Part shown: positions 17,117 to 24,714 of the stretch, one piece after another
How positions within the stretch are numbered: the stretch's first letter is position 1
How the letters are laid out: each line of letters starts with the position of its first letter
NCBI GenBank assembly: GCA_022571365.1
Contig: JACZXZ010000005.1
Location: 1 to 64,000 of the forward strand
Length of the DNA: 64,000 nucleotides
Direction: 5' to 3'
Source of the DNA: Pseudomonadota bacterium
Lineage (GTDB): Bacteria > Pseudomonadota > Alphaproteobacteria > G022571365
Translations under genes and position numbers: made by a program
The notes under the pieces: generated by a model
What the model saw: the letters and a program-made list of their open reading frames with translations, nothing else
What the model was told of the DNA's origin: nothing
Databases searched by the model: none

Positions 17117-19981
17117 CTAATGCGCCTCGGCCCAGTTTTGGCCGACGCCGGCCTCCACGGTCAAGGGCACCGAGAGCTCGACCGCGGGCAAGGGGGCTGC
17201 CTCCATCACGCCGCGGACCACTCGGGTGGTCTCCTCGACCTCGGCCTCGGGCACCTCGAACAGGAGCTCGTCGTGGACCTGGAGGAGCATGCGGGCCTTG
17301 AGCCCCGCCGCCTCCAGGGCCTCGGGCACCCGGATCATGGCCCGCTTGATGATGTCGGCCGCGCCCCCCTGCAAAGGCGCGTTGATCGCCTGGCGTTCGG
17401 CGAAGCCGCGGCGGGCCGGGTTCTTGTCGTTGATGAAGGGCACGTGGACCCTGCGCCCGAACGGGGTCTCCACATAGCCGCGCTCGCGGCAGGAGACCTT
17501 GGTTTGCTCCATGTAGTCGCGGATCCCGGGATAGCGGTCGAAATAGGCCTGGATGTAAGCCTTGGCCTCGCCCTGGGCGATGCCGAGCTGGCGCGCCAGG
17601 CCGAACGGGCTGATGCCGTAGATGATGCCGAAATTGATCGCCTTGGCCTTGCGCCGGATTTGCGCGTCCATGCCGTCGGCCGGCACGCCGAAGACCTGGC
17701 TCGCGGTCAAGGCGTGGATGTCCTCACCGGCGCGGAAGGCTTCTCTCAGGACCTCGATTTGGGCCACGTGGGCCAAGAGCCGGAGCTCGATCTGGGAGTA
17801 GTCGAGCGAGACGAACCTGAAGCCCTCCTCGGCGACGAAGGCGCGGCGGATCTTGCGGCCCTCCTCGGTCCTCACCGGGATGTTCTGGAGGTTGGGGTCG
17901 GTCGATGACAGCCTGCCGGTCGAGGTCACGGCTTGTGAATAGGAGGTGTGGACGCGCCCGGATTCCGGGTTGATCTGGGAGGTGAGCGCGTCGGCATAGG
18001 TGGTCTTGAGCTTCGCGAGCTGGCGCCAGTCCAAGACCCGGGCCGGCAGCTCGTGGCCCTGGGCGGCGAGGTCCTCGAGCACGTCGGCGCCGGTCGAGTA
18101 GGCCCCGCTCTTGCCCTTTCTGCCGCTTGAAAATCCCATTTCCTCGAACAGCACCTCGCCCAGCTGTTTCGGCGAGCCGATGGTGAAGGGGTGCCCCGCG
18201 AGCCCGTGGATCTTCGCCTCGAGCGCCTCGAGCCGCTCCGCGAAGTCCTGGCTCAGGCGCCTGAGCTCGGCGACGTCGACCTTGACGCCGGCCGCCTCCA
18301 TTTGGACCAGGATCGGGATCAGCGGCCGCTCGATGGTCTCGTAGACCGTGACCATGGCCTCGGCGACGAGCCGCGGCTTGAACAGGCGGTGGAGCCGGCC
18401 GGTCACATCGGCGTCCTCGGCGGCGTAGTCGAGGGCTTTCTCCAGCGGCACCCGGTCGAAGCCGACCTGCCCTTTGCCGGCGCCGGTCACGTCTTTGTAC
18501 TTGATGGTGGTGTGGCCGAGATGGAGCTCCGCGAGCGCGTCCAGGCCGTGGTCGTGGAGCCCGCCCTCGAGCACGTAGGACATCACCATGGTGTCGTCGA
18601 CCGGGGCGAGGTGGATGCCGTGGCGGGCGAGCACCGCCATGTCGTATTTGATGTTCTGGCCCACTTTCAGCACGCCCGGGTCCTCGAGCATGGGCTTCAA
18701 GCGGGCGAGCGCGTCGGCCAGCCCGATCTGCTCGGGCCGCCCCGCCTCGTCTTGCGCCTCCGGCCCGCTCAGTTGCAGTTGCCCCGGGGGGGCCGGCGCC
18801 TTGTGGCCGAGCGGGATGTAGCAGGCCTCGCCCGCGGCGAGCGAAAGCGAGACGCCGACCAGCTCGGCCCGCATGGTGTTCAAGGAGGTGGTCTCGGTAT
18901 CGACGGCGACGACGCCGTCGGCGGAGGCGCGGGCGATCCAGCGCTCCAGCGCGCCGATGTCCTGGACCAGCTCGTAGGCCCCCGCCGCGGGCGCGATCTC
19001 CTTGGCCTCCGGCGACTCGATCTCGCCGGCGGCGGCGAGCCGGCCCTCGACCCGGGCGAGGATCGACTTGAACCCCTGGGCCTTGAGGAAGGCGGTGAGG
19101 GCTCGAGGGTCCGGCCTGCGGACGGCGAAGGAATCCAGGGGATCGGTGACCGGCACGTCGTCCTTCAAGGTCACCAACCGGAGCGACAGCCGCGCGGCCT
19201 CGGCATGATCGATCAAGGCCTGGCGGCGCTTCGGCTGCTTGATCTCGCCAGCGTGATCGAGAAGCGTGTCGAGATCGCCGTAGGCGTTGATCAGCTCGGC
19301 CGCGGTCTTGACCCCGATGCCGGGCACCCCGGGGACGTTGTCGGTCGCGTCGCCGGCCAAGGCCTGCACCTCCACCACCTTGTCGGGGCCGACGCCGAAC
19401 TTCTCCTTGACCTCGTTCGCGCCGATCTTGCGGTTGCGGATCGGATCGGCCATCTCAATCAGGCCTGCCTTCGCCGACCCGTCCTCCGCAGTGCTATGGA
19501 GGGAGGAAGCGGAGCTTCGGCTTCGCGCAGGCAGGTCCGAGACGAGCTGCATCAGGTCCTTGTCGGAGGAGGCGATGGTCACTTGCCAGCCCCGCCCCGC
19601 CGCCTGGCGCGCATAGGTGGCGATCAGGTCGTCGGCCTCAAAGCCCGCCATCTCCACGGACGGCAGGTTGAAGGCCCGGGTCGCCTCGCGGATGAGGGTG
19701 AACTGGGGCACGAGCTCGGGCGGCGTCTCCGGCCGGTTGGCCTTGTAGTCGGGGTAGATCTCGTTGCGGAAGCTCTTGCGCCCGGCGTCGAAGATGACGG
19801 CGATGTGGTCGGCGTCCACGTCCTCGATCAGCTTTATCAGCATGTTGGTGAAGCCGAACACCGCGTTGACCGGCGTGCCGTCGCGGCGGGTCATCGGCGG
19901 CAGGGCGTGGAAGGCCCGGAAGATGAAGCCCGAGCCGTCGATCAGATAGACGTGGTGGGGTTTCTCACTGGCGGCGGTCAT
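17117..19981 (-). CDS. polA: DNA polymerase I
   Basis: A 954-residue PolA with all three domains. The 5' nuclease (1-300) shows LIDGSGFIFRAFHALPP, EADDLIATYA and SSDKDLMQL. The 3'-5' exonuclease (about 340-540) keeps VVAVDTETTSLNTM and YAAEDADVT. The polymerase (about 560-954) has the motif A SLDYSQIELRLLAHVAQ, motif B KAINFGIIYGISPFGL and motif C LLQVHDELLFEVP. Between QLVSD (149) and IEMADPIRNRKIG about 25 residues are inserted (150-174) that other PolA proteins lack; the inserted DNA is palindromic (see separate entry). The reading frame is intact through it, so the enzyme is probably functional. Convergent with pckA. Confidence 0.96.
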   Translation of the reverse strand: MTAASEKPHHVYLIDGSGFIFRAFHALPPMTRRDGTPVNAVFGFTNMLIKLIEDVDADHIAVIFDAGRKSFRNEIYPDYKANRPETPPELVPQFTLIREATRAFNLPSVEMAGFEADDLIATYARQAAGRGWQVTIASSDKDLMQLVSDLPARSRSSASSLHSTAEDGSAKAGLIEMADPIRNRKIGANEVKEKFGVGPDKVVEVQALAGDATDNVPGVPGIGVKTAAELINAYGDLDTLLDHAGEIKQPKRRQALIDHAEAARLSLRLVTLKDDVPVTDPLDSFAVRRPDPRALTAFLKAQGFKSILARVEGRLAAAGEIESPEAKEIAPAAGAYELVQDIGALERWIARASADGVVAVDTETTSLNTMRAELVGVSLSLAAGEACYIPLGHKAPAPPGQLQLSGPEAQDEAGRPEQIGLADALARLKPMLEDPGVLKVGQNIKYDMAVLARHGIHLAPVDDTMVMSYVLEGGLHDHGLDALAELHLGHTTIKYKDVTGAGKGQVGFDRVPLEKALDYAAEDADVTGRLHRLFKPRLVAEAMVTVYETIERPLIPILVQMEAAGVKVDVAELRRLSQDFAERLEALEAKIHGLAGHPFTIGSPKQLGEVLFEEMGFSSGRKGKSGAYSTGADVLEDLAAQGHELPARVLDWRQLAKLKTTYADALTSQINPESGRVHTSYSQAVTSTGRLSSTDPNLQNIPVRTEEGRKIRRAFVAEEGFRFVSLDYSQIELRLLAHVAQIEVLREAFRAGEDIHALTASQVFGVPADGMDAQIRRKAKAINFGIIYGISPFGLARQLGIAQGEAKAYIQAYFDRYPGIRDYMEQTKVSCRERGYVETPFGRRVHVPFINDKNPARRGFAERQAINAPLQGGAADIIKRAMIRVPEALEAAGLKARMLLQVHDELLFEVPEAEVEETTRVVRGVMEAAPLPAVELSVPLTVEAGVGQNWAEAH
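19460..19534 (-). repeat. In-frame palindromic insertion element inside polA
   Basis: About 75 bases interrupt the 5'-nuclease domain of polA without breaking the frame. The outer arms AGGCCTGCCTTCGC and GCGCAGGCAGG are inverted copies, with an inner TCCTCC/GGAGGGA pairing, so the whole folds on itself. The encoded peptide is Ser/Ala/Arg-rich and low in complexity. This resembles the Rickettsia palindromic elements that insert in frame in proteins. No second copy was found in this window. Confidence 0.7.
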
Positions 19982-20329
19982 GGCTCTTGGGCCGGAGGCA
20001 CCTCAGAGATCCCGTGGATTTGAGCGCCCCGCCTGCGCGCCGTACGACTTCGCCCTGCGGCCCAAAGCCTTCGGGCGACGGGTCGGCAGACGGGCCGGAC
20101 GGGTTTCCTCAGGATGCCGGAACCCGTCCCGGGAGTCGAGCCTTGAGCGCCCCTCGCCTGTGCTCTCCGCGGACCCAAACCACGGTTCCACCCTCCGGGC
20201 AGCTGCCTCCGGCGTAACCTCTCGCCCGGCGAAGCCCTCGCCTCCGGCGGAGCCAGGTTGGCGGGGCGGGACCGGCGAGCCGGGCCGATCCCGGGCGCCC
20301 CTGGCGGCGTGGGCCTTGAGGTCGGTTGG
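19982..20329. other. Intergenic region, no gene recognised
   Basis: GC-rich DNA between polA (start) and the carbonic anhydrase gene (end), both on the minus strand. The polA promoter should lie here. No domain-bearing frame, tRNA, hairpin with T run or long repeat was seen. Confidence 0.4.
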
Positions 20330-20911
20330 TCAGGAGGCGCGGCCGGCCTCCATGGCCTCCGGCACTTCGATCAGGCGGCCGGACTTGACGTCGTATATGT
20401 AGCCGTAAATTGGGATGCTTTTCGGGACCAGCGGATGGCAACGAATACGCTGGACATCGGCGACCACGCTTTTGGCATTGTCCTCGATGGTTAGCCAGTC
20501 GATGAAGTCGCCCTCCGCAGAGCCCGGGCCCGCTCCGGTGTCATGCCACCCCTTCTCGTCGATCGTGGCGGTTTCAAGACTGTTGGCCAAGAGACCCCGC
20601 ATGATCTCGTCGGTGAAGGTTTCCATGCCGCAGTCGGTGTGATGGATGACGAACCACTCGCCGGTTCCGAGGAGCTTGTGCGAAATGACCAACGAGCGAA
20701 TGGCGTCGTCGCTTGCCCGACCGCCGGCGTTGCGGATTACGTGGGCGTCTCCCTCGGCGAGTCCGGCGTATTTGGCCGGATCAAGCCGCGCGTCCATACA
20801 GGTGAGAATGGCGAAGCCGCACCCCGGCGGCAACGGCAGATTGGCTTTGTCGCCGAAACTCTCGGAGTAGGATTTGTTGGCCTCCAGTACGTCGTCAAGA
20901 ATCTTGCCCAT
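20330..20911 (-). CDS. Beta-class carbonic anhydrase
   Basis: A 193-residue zinc enzyme that interconverts CO2 and bicarbonate. Zinc ligands and the catalytic dyad are in CMDARLD (Cys38, Asp40, Arg42) and HHTDCGM (His91, Cys94), with [17 protein letters not shown] between, the standard beta-class layout. No signal peptide, so cytoplasmic. The reading frame extends upstream to a GTG at 20965, but ATG 20911 follows GGGAGG at good spacing. The C-terminal [13 protein letters not shown] strand is typical of the small Gram-positive/mycobacterial-like clade. It is a lone gene with AT-rich upstream DNA. Confidence 0.92.
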   Translation of the reverse strand: MGKILDDVLEANKSYSESFGDKANLPLPPGCGFAILTCMDARLDPAKYAGLAEGDAHVIRNAGGRASDDAIRSLVISHKLLGTGEWFVIHHTDCGMETFTDEIMRGLLANSLETATIDEKGWHDTGAGPGSAEGDFIDWLTIEDNAKSVVADVQRIRCHPLVPKSIPIYGYIYDVKSGRLIEVPEAMEAGRAS

Positions 20912-21108
20912 TCCTGCCTCCCAAGTTCTGTCCGGAGTTTTCTCGAGCAAATAACGGATTTCCACGGCAAATCGAGTTTTTCCACGGAAAAGTCCAGTAA
21001 TTTAATGCCACAAAAACGTGGGACATGTCATGTGAAGCACGGTGCGTTTGTGCTCAAATCGGCGTGACCGCAAGGCACGGCGCGGAACGGCGCCCGACCG
21101 GAAGCGAC

Positions 21109-21300
21109 TCACGGCCCGGCCGTCCCGCCGGCGCCCGCCTTGAGGGTGAACCTGCGGTCGCAATAAGGGCACTCGACCCACCCTTTGTCCCCCATGTTGA
21201 GGTAGACCTTGGGGTGACCGAGCGCGCCGCCGCCGCCGTCGCAGGCGACTTCGCGGCCATCCACCACGATGACTTCGGGAGGTTCAGGGGGAGTCGCCAT
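21109..21300 (-). CDS. Zinc-finger CHCC protein (NDUFS6-like)
   Basis: A 63-residue protein with a CHCC zinc site: Cys20, His29 (GHPKVYLNMG), Cys44 and Cys47 (CPYCDRRF). This is the same domain as the C-terminal part of the complex I subunit NDUFS6, and in alphaproteobacteria stand-alone copies are common. ATG 21300 is used; the frame is open further upstream but that part has no similarity. It is divergent from the ABC ATPase gene. The exact role of the free-standing protein is not established. Confidence 0.85.
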   Translation of the reverse strand: MATPPEPPEVIVVDGREVACDGGGGALGHPKVYLNMGDKGWVECPYCDRRFTLKAGAGGTAGP

Positions 21301-21384
21301 CGCGCTCTCTCGCCTTATCCTAGGACGTTGACCACCGGGATCGGCGGATGATACCCCTTGGCTTCGCACGATCAATGGTTTCCG

Positions 21385-22416
21385 ATGGCCGACCCGCCGC
21401 CCCGCCCCACCTCCGCCCCCGAGCCCCGCGCCCAGGCCCGGCCTGGCGCTGAAGAGCTCCCTCTGCCCGAGGCCGCCATCGAGTGCCGGGGACTCACCAA
21501 GATCTATGGCGGCGAGGGCAAGGCCCCGGCCACGACGGCGCTCGAGGATTTCGACCTGGCCATCCCGCGCGGCTCGCTGTTCGGGCTCCTGGGCCCCAAC
21601 GGCGCCGGCAAGTCGACCTTCATCAACATCCTGGCGGGACTGGTGCGGAAGACCGCCGGCACGGTCAAGATCTGGGGCATCGACATCGACCGCGACCCGC
21701 GCGCCACCCGGGCCGCCATCGGGGTGGTGCCCCAGGAGCTCAACATCGACCCGTTCTTCACCCCGCGCGAGATCCTCGATCTGCAGGCCGGGCTCTACAA
21801 CGTGCCGAGGGCCGAGCGGCGCACCCGCGAAATCCTTGCCGCCGTCGACCTGACCGACAAGGCCGAGGCCTACAGCCGCACGCTATCGGGCGGCATGCGG
21901 CGGCGCTTGCTGGTGGCCAAGGCGATGGTTCACTCCCCGCCGGTCCTGGTGCTCGACGAGCCGACCGCCGGCGTCGACGTGGAGCTCCGGCGCCAGCTCT
22001 GGACCCAGATCCGCGGGCTCAACGCCCGGGGCACCACCATCCTCCTGACCACCCATTATCTCGACGAAGCGGAGCAGCTCTGCGACCGCATCGCCATCAT
22101 CGATCACGGCCGGCTCATCGCCTGCGATACCACCGAGGCGCTGGTGCGCCGGCTCGATCGCAAGGAGCTCGTGATCACGATCGCCGAGGACCTGGTCGAG
22201 ATTCCGGCCCGGCTCACCCGTTTCGTGGTCGAGCTGGACGGGGCGCGGCGGCTGACCTTCCGCTACCGGACGGGCGAGACGCGCATGCGCGAGATCCTGG
22301 ACGCGGTCCGGGACTCGGGCCTGACCATCGTCGATCTCACGACCCACGAGAGCGACCTTGAGGACGTGTTCCTGGAGCTGATCCGCTCCCCGTCGGCCGA
22401 GGAGGACGGGCGGTGA
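21385..22416 (+). CDS. ABC transporter ATP-binding protein (ABC-2 exporter type)
   Basis: A 343-residue ATPase. Walker A is GLLGPNGAGKSTFINILAG, Q-loop VVPQELN, signature LSGGMRRRLLVAKAM, Walker B VLVLDEPTAGVDVE and H-loop LTTHYLDEAEQL. The C-terminal extension (about 245-343) matches the YadG/CcmA-type subfamily that pairs with ABC-2 membrane proteins. The first 40 residues are a Pro/Ala-rich tail. ATG 21385 is chosen over a TTG at 21358. No permease gene follows; the next gene, overlapping by 4 bases, encodes a lipoprotein hydrolase. The membrane partner must be elsewhere, so the substrate cannot be inferred. Confidence 0.88.
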   Translation: MADPPPRPTSAPEPRAQARPGAEELPLPEAAIECRGLTKIYGGEGKAPATTALEDFDLAIPRGSLFGLLGPNGAGKSTFINILAGLVRKTAGTVKIWGIDIDRDPRATRAAIGVVPQELNIDPFFTPREILDLQAGLYNVPRAERRTREILAAVDLTDKAEAYSRTLSGGMRRRLLVAKAMVHSPPVLVLDEPTAGVDVELRRQLWTQIRGLNARGTTILLTTHYLDEAEQLCDRIAIIDHGRLIACDTTEALVRRLDRKELVITIAEDLVEIPARLTRFVVELDGARRLTFRYRTGETRMREILDAVRDSGLTIVDLTTHESDLEDVFLELIRSPSAEEDGR

Positions 22417-23414
22417 CGGCCGTGCGTCTCATCGGCCTTGCCGTCATGCTGGTGATCGCCGCCTGCGCCCCCAGGTTGCAGCCCGCCGGCCCCGCCGCGA
22501 CCGAGCCCCGCCTCGAGGCCCATGCCTTCGTCACCGGCGACGGCCTGGAACTGCCGGTCCGGCGCTGGCTGCCCGAGGGTCCGCCCAAGGCCGTCATCCT
22601 GGCGCTCCACGGCTTCAACGACTATTCGAACGCCTTCGACGGGCCCGCCCGGCTGTGGTCGACCCGCGGCATCGCCACCTATGCCTATGACCAGCGCGGT
22701 TTCGGGGCGGCGCCCCACCCGGGTCTGTGGCCCGGGACATCGCCGCTGGTCTCCGATCTCGAGGCCATGAGCGCGCTCGTCCGCCGGCGCCATCCCGGCG
22801 TGCCCTTCTACCTTCTGGGGGAAAGCATGGGCGGCGCGGTGGTGATGACGGCCATGGCCGGCGCGCGGCCGCCCGCGGTCGACGGCGTCATCCTGGTGGC
22901 GCCGGCGGTGTGGGGACGTGAGACCATGGACATCTTCAAGCGGGCGGCGCTGTGGCTCGCCGCCCGTACGGTGCCGTGGCTCAAGCTGACCGGCCGCGGC
23001 CTGGGCCTCACGCCGTCGGACAATGTCGAAATGCTGAAGCGGTTGAGCCTCGATCCGCTGGTCATCAAGGAGACCCGGGTGGACGCGGTCTACGGTGTCG
23101 TCGGTCTGATGGACGCGGCGCTCGAAGCCGCCCCCGGCCTCGCCGGGCGGCTGCTCGTTCTCTATGGCGAAAACGACGAGATCGTTCCAAGGCGGCCGAT
23201 CCGGGCGATGCTCGACCGCCTGCCGCCGGCTCCGCCCGCCGTCCGGCGTGTGGCCGTCTACCCCGAGGGCTATCATATGCTGATCCGGGACCTGCAGGCG
23301 GAGGTGGTGATCGAGGACATCGCGCAGTGGATCGCCGAGCCCGAGGCGGCGCTGCCCTCGGGCGCCGACGGAAGGGGCCTCCAAGCGCTCTCCGAGGCCG
23401 GGCGCCGGCCGTGA
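22413..23414 (+). CDS. Alpha/beta-hydrolase lipoprotein (monoacylglycerol lipase-like)
   Basis: A 333-residue hydrolase of the Hydrolase_4 (serine aminopeptidase S33/monoglyceride lipase) type. The N-terminus is a lipoprotein signal with the lipobox VIAAC (Cys18). ILALHGFNDYSNAF gives the oxyanion region, GESMGGAVVMTAM the nucleophile serine, ENDEIVPRR the acid and EGYHMLIRD the catalytic histidine. It is expected to be membrane-anchored, facing the periplasm, acting on acyl esters. It begins with GTG overlapping the ABC ATPase stop codon, so the two are co-translated and may share a lipid or envelope task; that link is inference. Confidence 0.85.
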   Translation: MTAVRLIGLAVMLVIAACAPRLQPAGPAATEPRLEAHAFVTGDGLELPVRRWLPEGPPKAVILALHGFNDYSNAFDGPARLWSTRGIATYAYDQRGFGAAPHPGLWPGTSPLVSDLEAMSALVRRRHPGVPFYLLGESMGGAVVMTAMAGARPPAVDGVILVAPAVWGRETMDIFKRAALWLAARTVPWLKLTGRGLGLTPSDNVEMLKRLSLDPLVIKETRVDAVYGVVGLMDAALEAAPGLAGRLLVLYGENDEIVPRRPIRAMLDRLPPAPPAVRRVAVYPEGYHMLIRDLQAEVVIEDIAQWIAEPEAALPSGADGRGLQALSEAGRRP

Positions 23415-23501
23415 GGGAGGCGGTGCGCCCTCAACCCATCGAGCCTCAACGAGTTTGCCGGCGGGCGGGCATTTAAGCTAGAGTGAAGGCGCCGGCCGCG
23501 T

Positions 23502-23578
23502 GCGCCCGTAGCTCAGTTGGATAGAGCGCTGGCCTCCGGAGCCAGAGGTCGTGAGTTCGAATCTCGCCGGGCGCGCCA
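23502..23578 (+). tRNA. tRNA-Arg (anticodon CCG)
   Basis: A full 77-base cloverleaf. The acceptor stem GCGCCCG pairs with CGGGCGC, discriminator G, and CCA is encoded. The anticodon stem CTGGC/GCCAG encloses CTCCGGA, giving anticodon CCG, which reads CGG. The T loop is TTCGAAT. The DNA downstream is non-core and repeat-bearing, but no copy of the tRNA 3' end was found there. Confidence 0.97.
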
Positions 23579-23595
23579 ATTCTTTCGAGGGATTT

Positions 23596-23613
23596 GGCGG
23601 GAGATGTCCCGCC
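23596..23613 (+). terminator. Hairpin after tRNA-Arg
   Basis: GGCGGGA-gatg-TCCCGCC is a perfect 7-bp stem 17 bases after the tRNA. A T run is missing, so termination or processing is only suggested. Confidence 0.4.
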
Positions 23614-23950
23614 CGATCGGCCCCGCCGGATCAAAAGCCCGGGCAAGCCGGCCCGCCGAGTCGCCCCGACGCGCAGCGCGGGTCGGAGCGTCCGCCGCGC
23701 GCTTCTTCGCCCCAGCCGTCGGCATTGCGGAGGACCCGGTGACCGGCTCAGCCCATGCACGCTCATCCCCTACTGGTCGAGGCGTCTCGGCAAGAGCGAG
23801 ATGTTCGCGCGGCGGGTCTCGGCCCGGGGCGGCGAAATCTTCTGCGAGGACCATGGGCCACGGGTGCGCGCGGACGTTGTGTAAAGCGGCGCCTCATGGC
23901 TGGTAGTTTCTACCACCCCGTAGTGCTTCGGCAAGCGTGCGCACTGCGAG

Positions 23951-24147
23951 GTCCGGGGGACGCCCTCAGCGCCCGAAATGGCCACCGGGCAAGGTTTTCG
24001 ATCGCCCAATCAGCCCGATAAAGGGCGGATCGCAGCCTACCGTTCCAGATCAGTGGCGGGCTCGTCATCGAGCGCCCTTTGTGCTACCGTCGCCGGTAAC
24101 CGGGAAGGGTCATCCGGGAAATCTCGGCTTAGATTTTAAGGTGATTG
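23951..24147 (+). repeat. Long inverted repeat, left arm
   Basis: About 195 bases that reappear, inverted and diverged, at 24436-24632. The two align without gaps by eye at roughly three quarters or more identity; GCGCCCGAAATGGCCACCGG is identical in both. In one frame many of the differences fall at third codon positions (for example CAA/CAG, GGT/GGC, TTT/TTC), hinting that the ancestor was coding. The arm ends right at the start of the small gene at 24151. Confidence 0.75.
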
Positions 24148-24150
24148 ACG

Positions 24151-24432
24151 ATGGACGAAGGCCCATCATGCAGCAGGTGTCGGTATTGGGCTCTAGTTTG
24201 GTCGCTCAAGTTGGAACGTCAAGAAAAGCGCTCGAAGCGAGGCGGGTGCCGGCGCTATGCCGCACACCCTAGTGCTCTGACACAATTTTGGCCGGTGACT
24301 GACGCGGATTTCTGGTGTGGCGAATTTGCACCGCGTGAGAATGAGCGCCGCAGGCCCGAAGTGGCCACGTCCGACGAGAATCTGACCGGGGATGCCAGCG
24401 GCGGAGCAACAGGGGACGAGGGGCGATCATAG
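24151..24432 (+). CDS. Small four-cysteine protein, function unknown
   Basis: A 93-residue protein with a CxxC near the start (Cys7, Cys10, then Trp13), GGCRRYA with Cys33, and FWPVTDADFWCGEFAPRE with Cys56. The spacing C-x2-C, CRRY, WP-T, WCGEF looks like a small metal-binding (zinc or iron-sulphur) module that I associate with short uncharacterised proteobacterial proteins; no function is known to me. AAGGTG lies 8 bases upstream of ATG 24151. The C-terminal third is polar and low in complexity. It is bracketed exactly by two inverted repeats, which end within a few bases of its start and stop. Unrelated antisense frames cross it, so the call is moderate. Confidence 0.6.
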   Translation: MDEGPSCSRCRYWALVWSLKLERQEKRSKRGGCRRYAAHPSALTQFWPVTDADFWCGEFAPRENERRRPEVATSDENLTGDASGGATGDEGRS

Positions 24433-24435
24433 ACT

Positions 24436-24632
24436 CGACTATCACGGTCAAAGTTAACCGGGATTCCCCAGATGGCTCCTCCCGGTTGTCGACGATGGCA
24501 GCGCAACGAGCGTCCCACCACGAGCCCGGCCCTAAACCGGTACGATAGATCACGATCCACCCTTTATCGGGCTGATCGGGTGATGGGAAGCCCTGCCCGG
24601 TGGCCATTTCGGGCGCTGAGGGCGTGCCCGGA
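24436..24632 (-). repeat. Long inverted repeat, right arm
   Basis: Inverted, diverged copy of 23951-24147. It starts 4 bases after the stop codon of the small Cys4 gene. Beyond 24632 similarity to the left arm's flank stops. On the minus strand the copy is an open frame, with a motif near 24600 reading EMATGQGFPSPDQPDKGW; the left-arm equivalent is RSPNQPDKGR in the same alignment. Confidence 0.75.
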
Positions 24633-24714
24633 CACCGCCGCGGCACCTCCCCCCTCGCGCGTCCGCCCCTGAACTACGAGCGCCCGCTGACGCGACTTGT
24701 CTTGCCCGCCGCCG

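Noticed and set aside
18191-20023. A 610-codon plus-strand open frame over polA
   Set aside because: Antisense shadow of polA with no recognisable motif.
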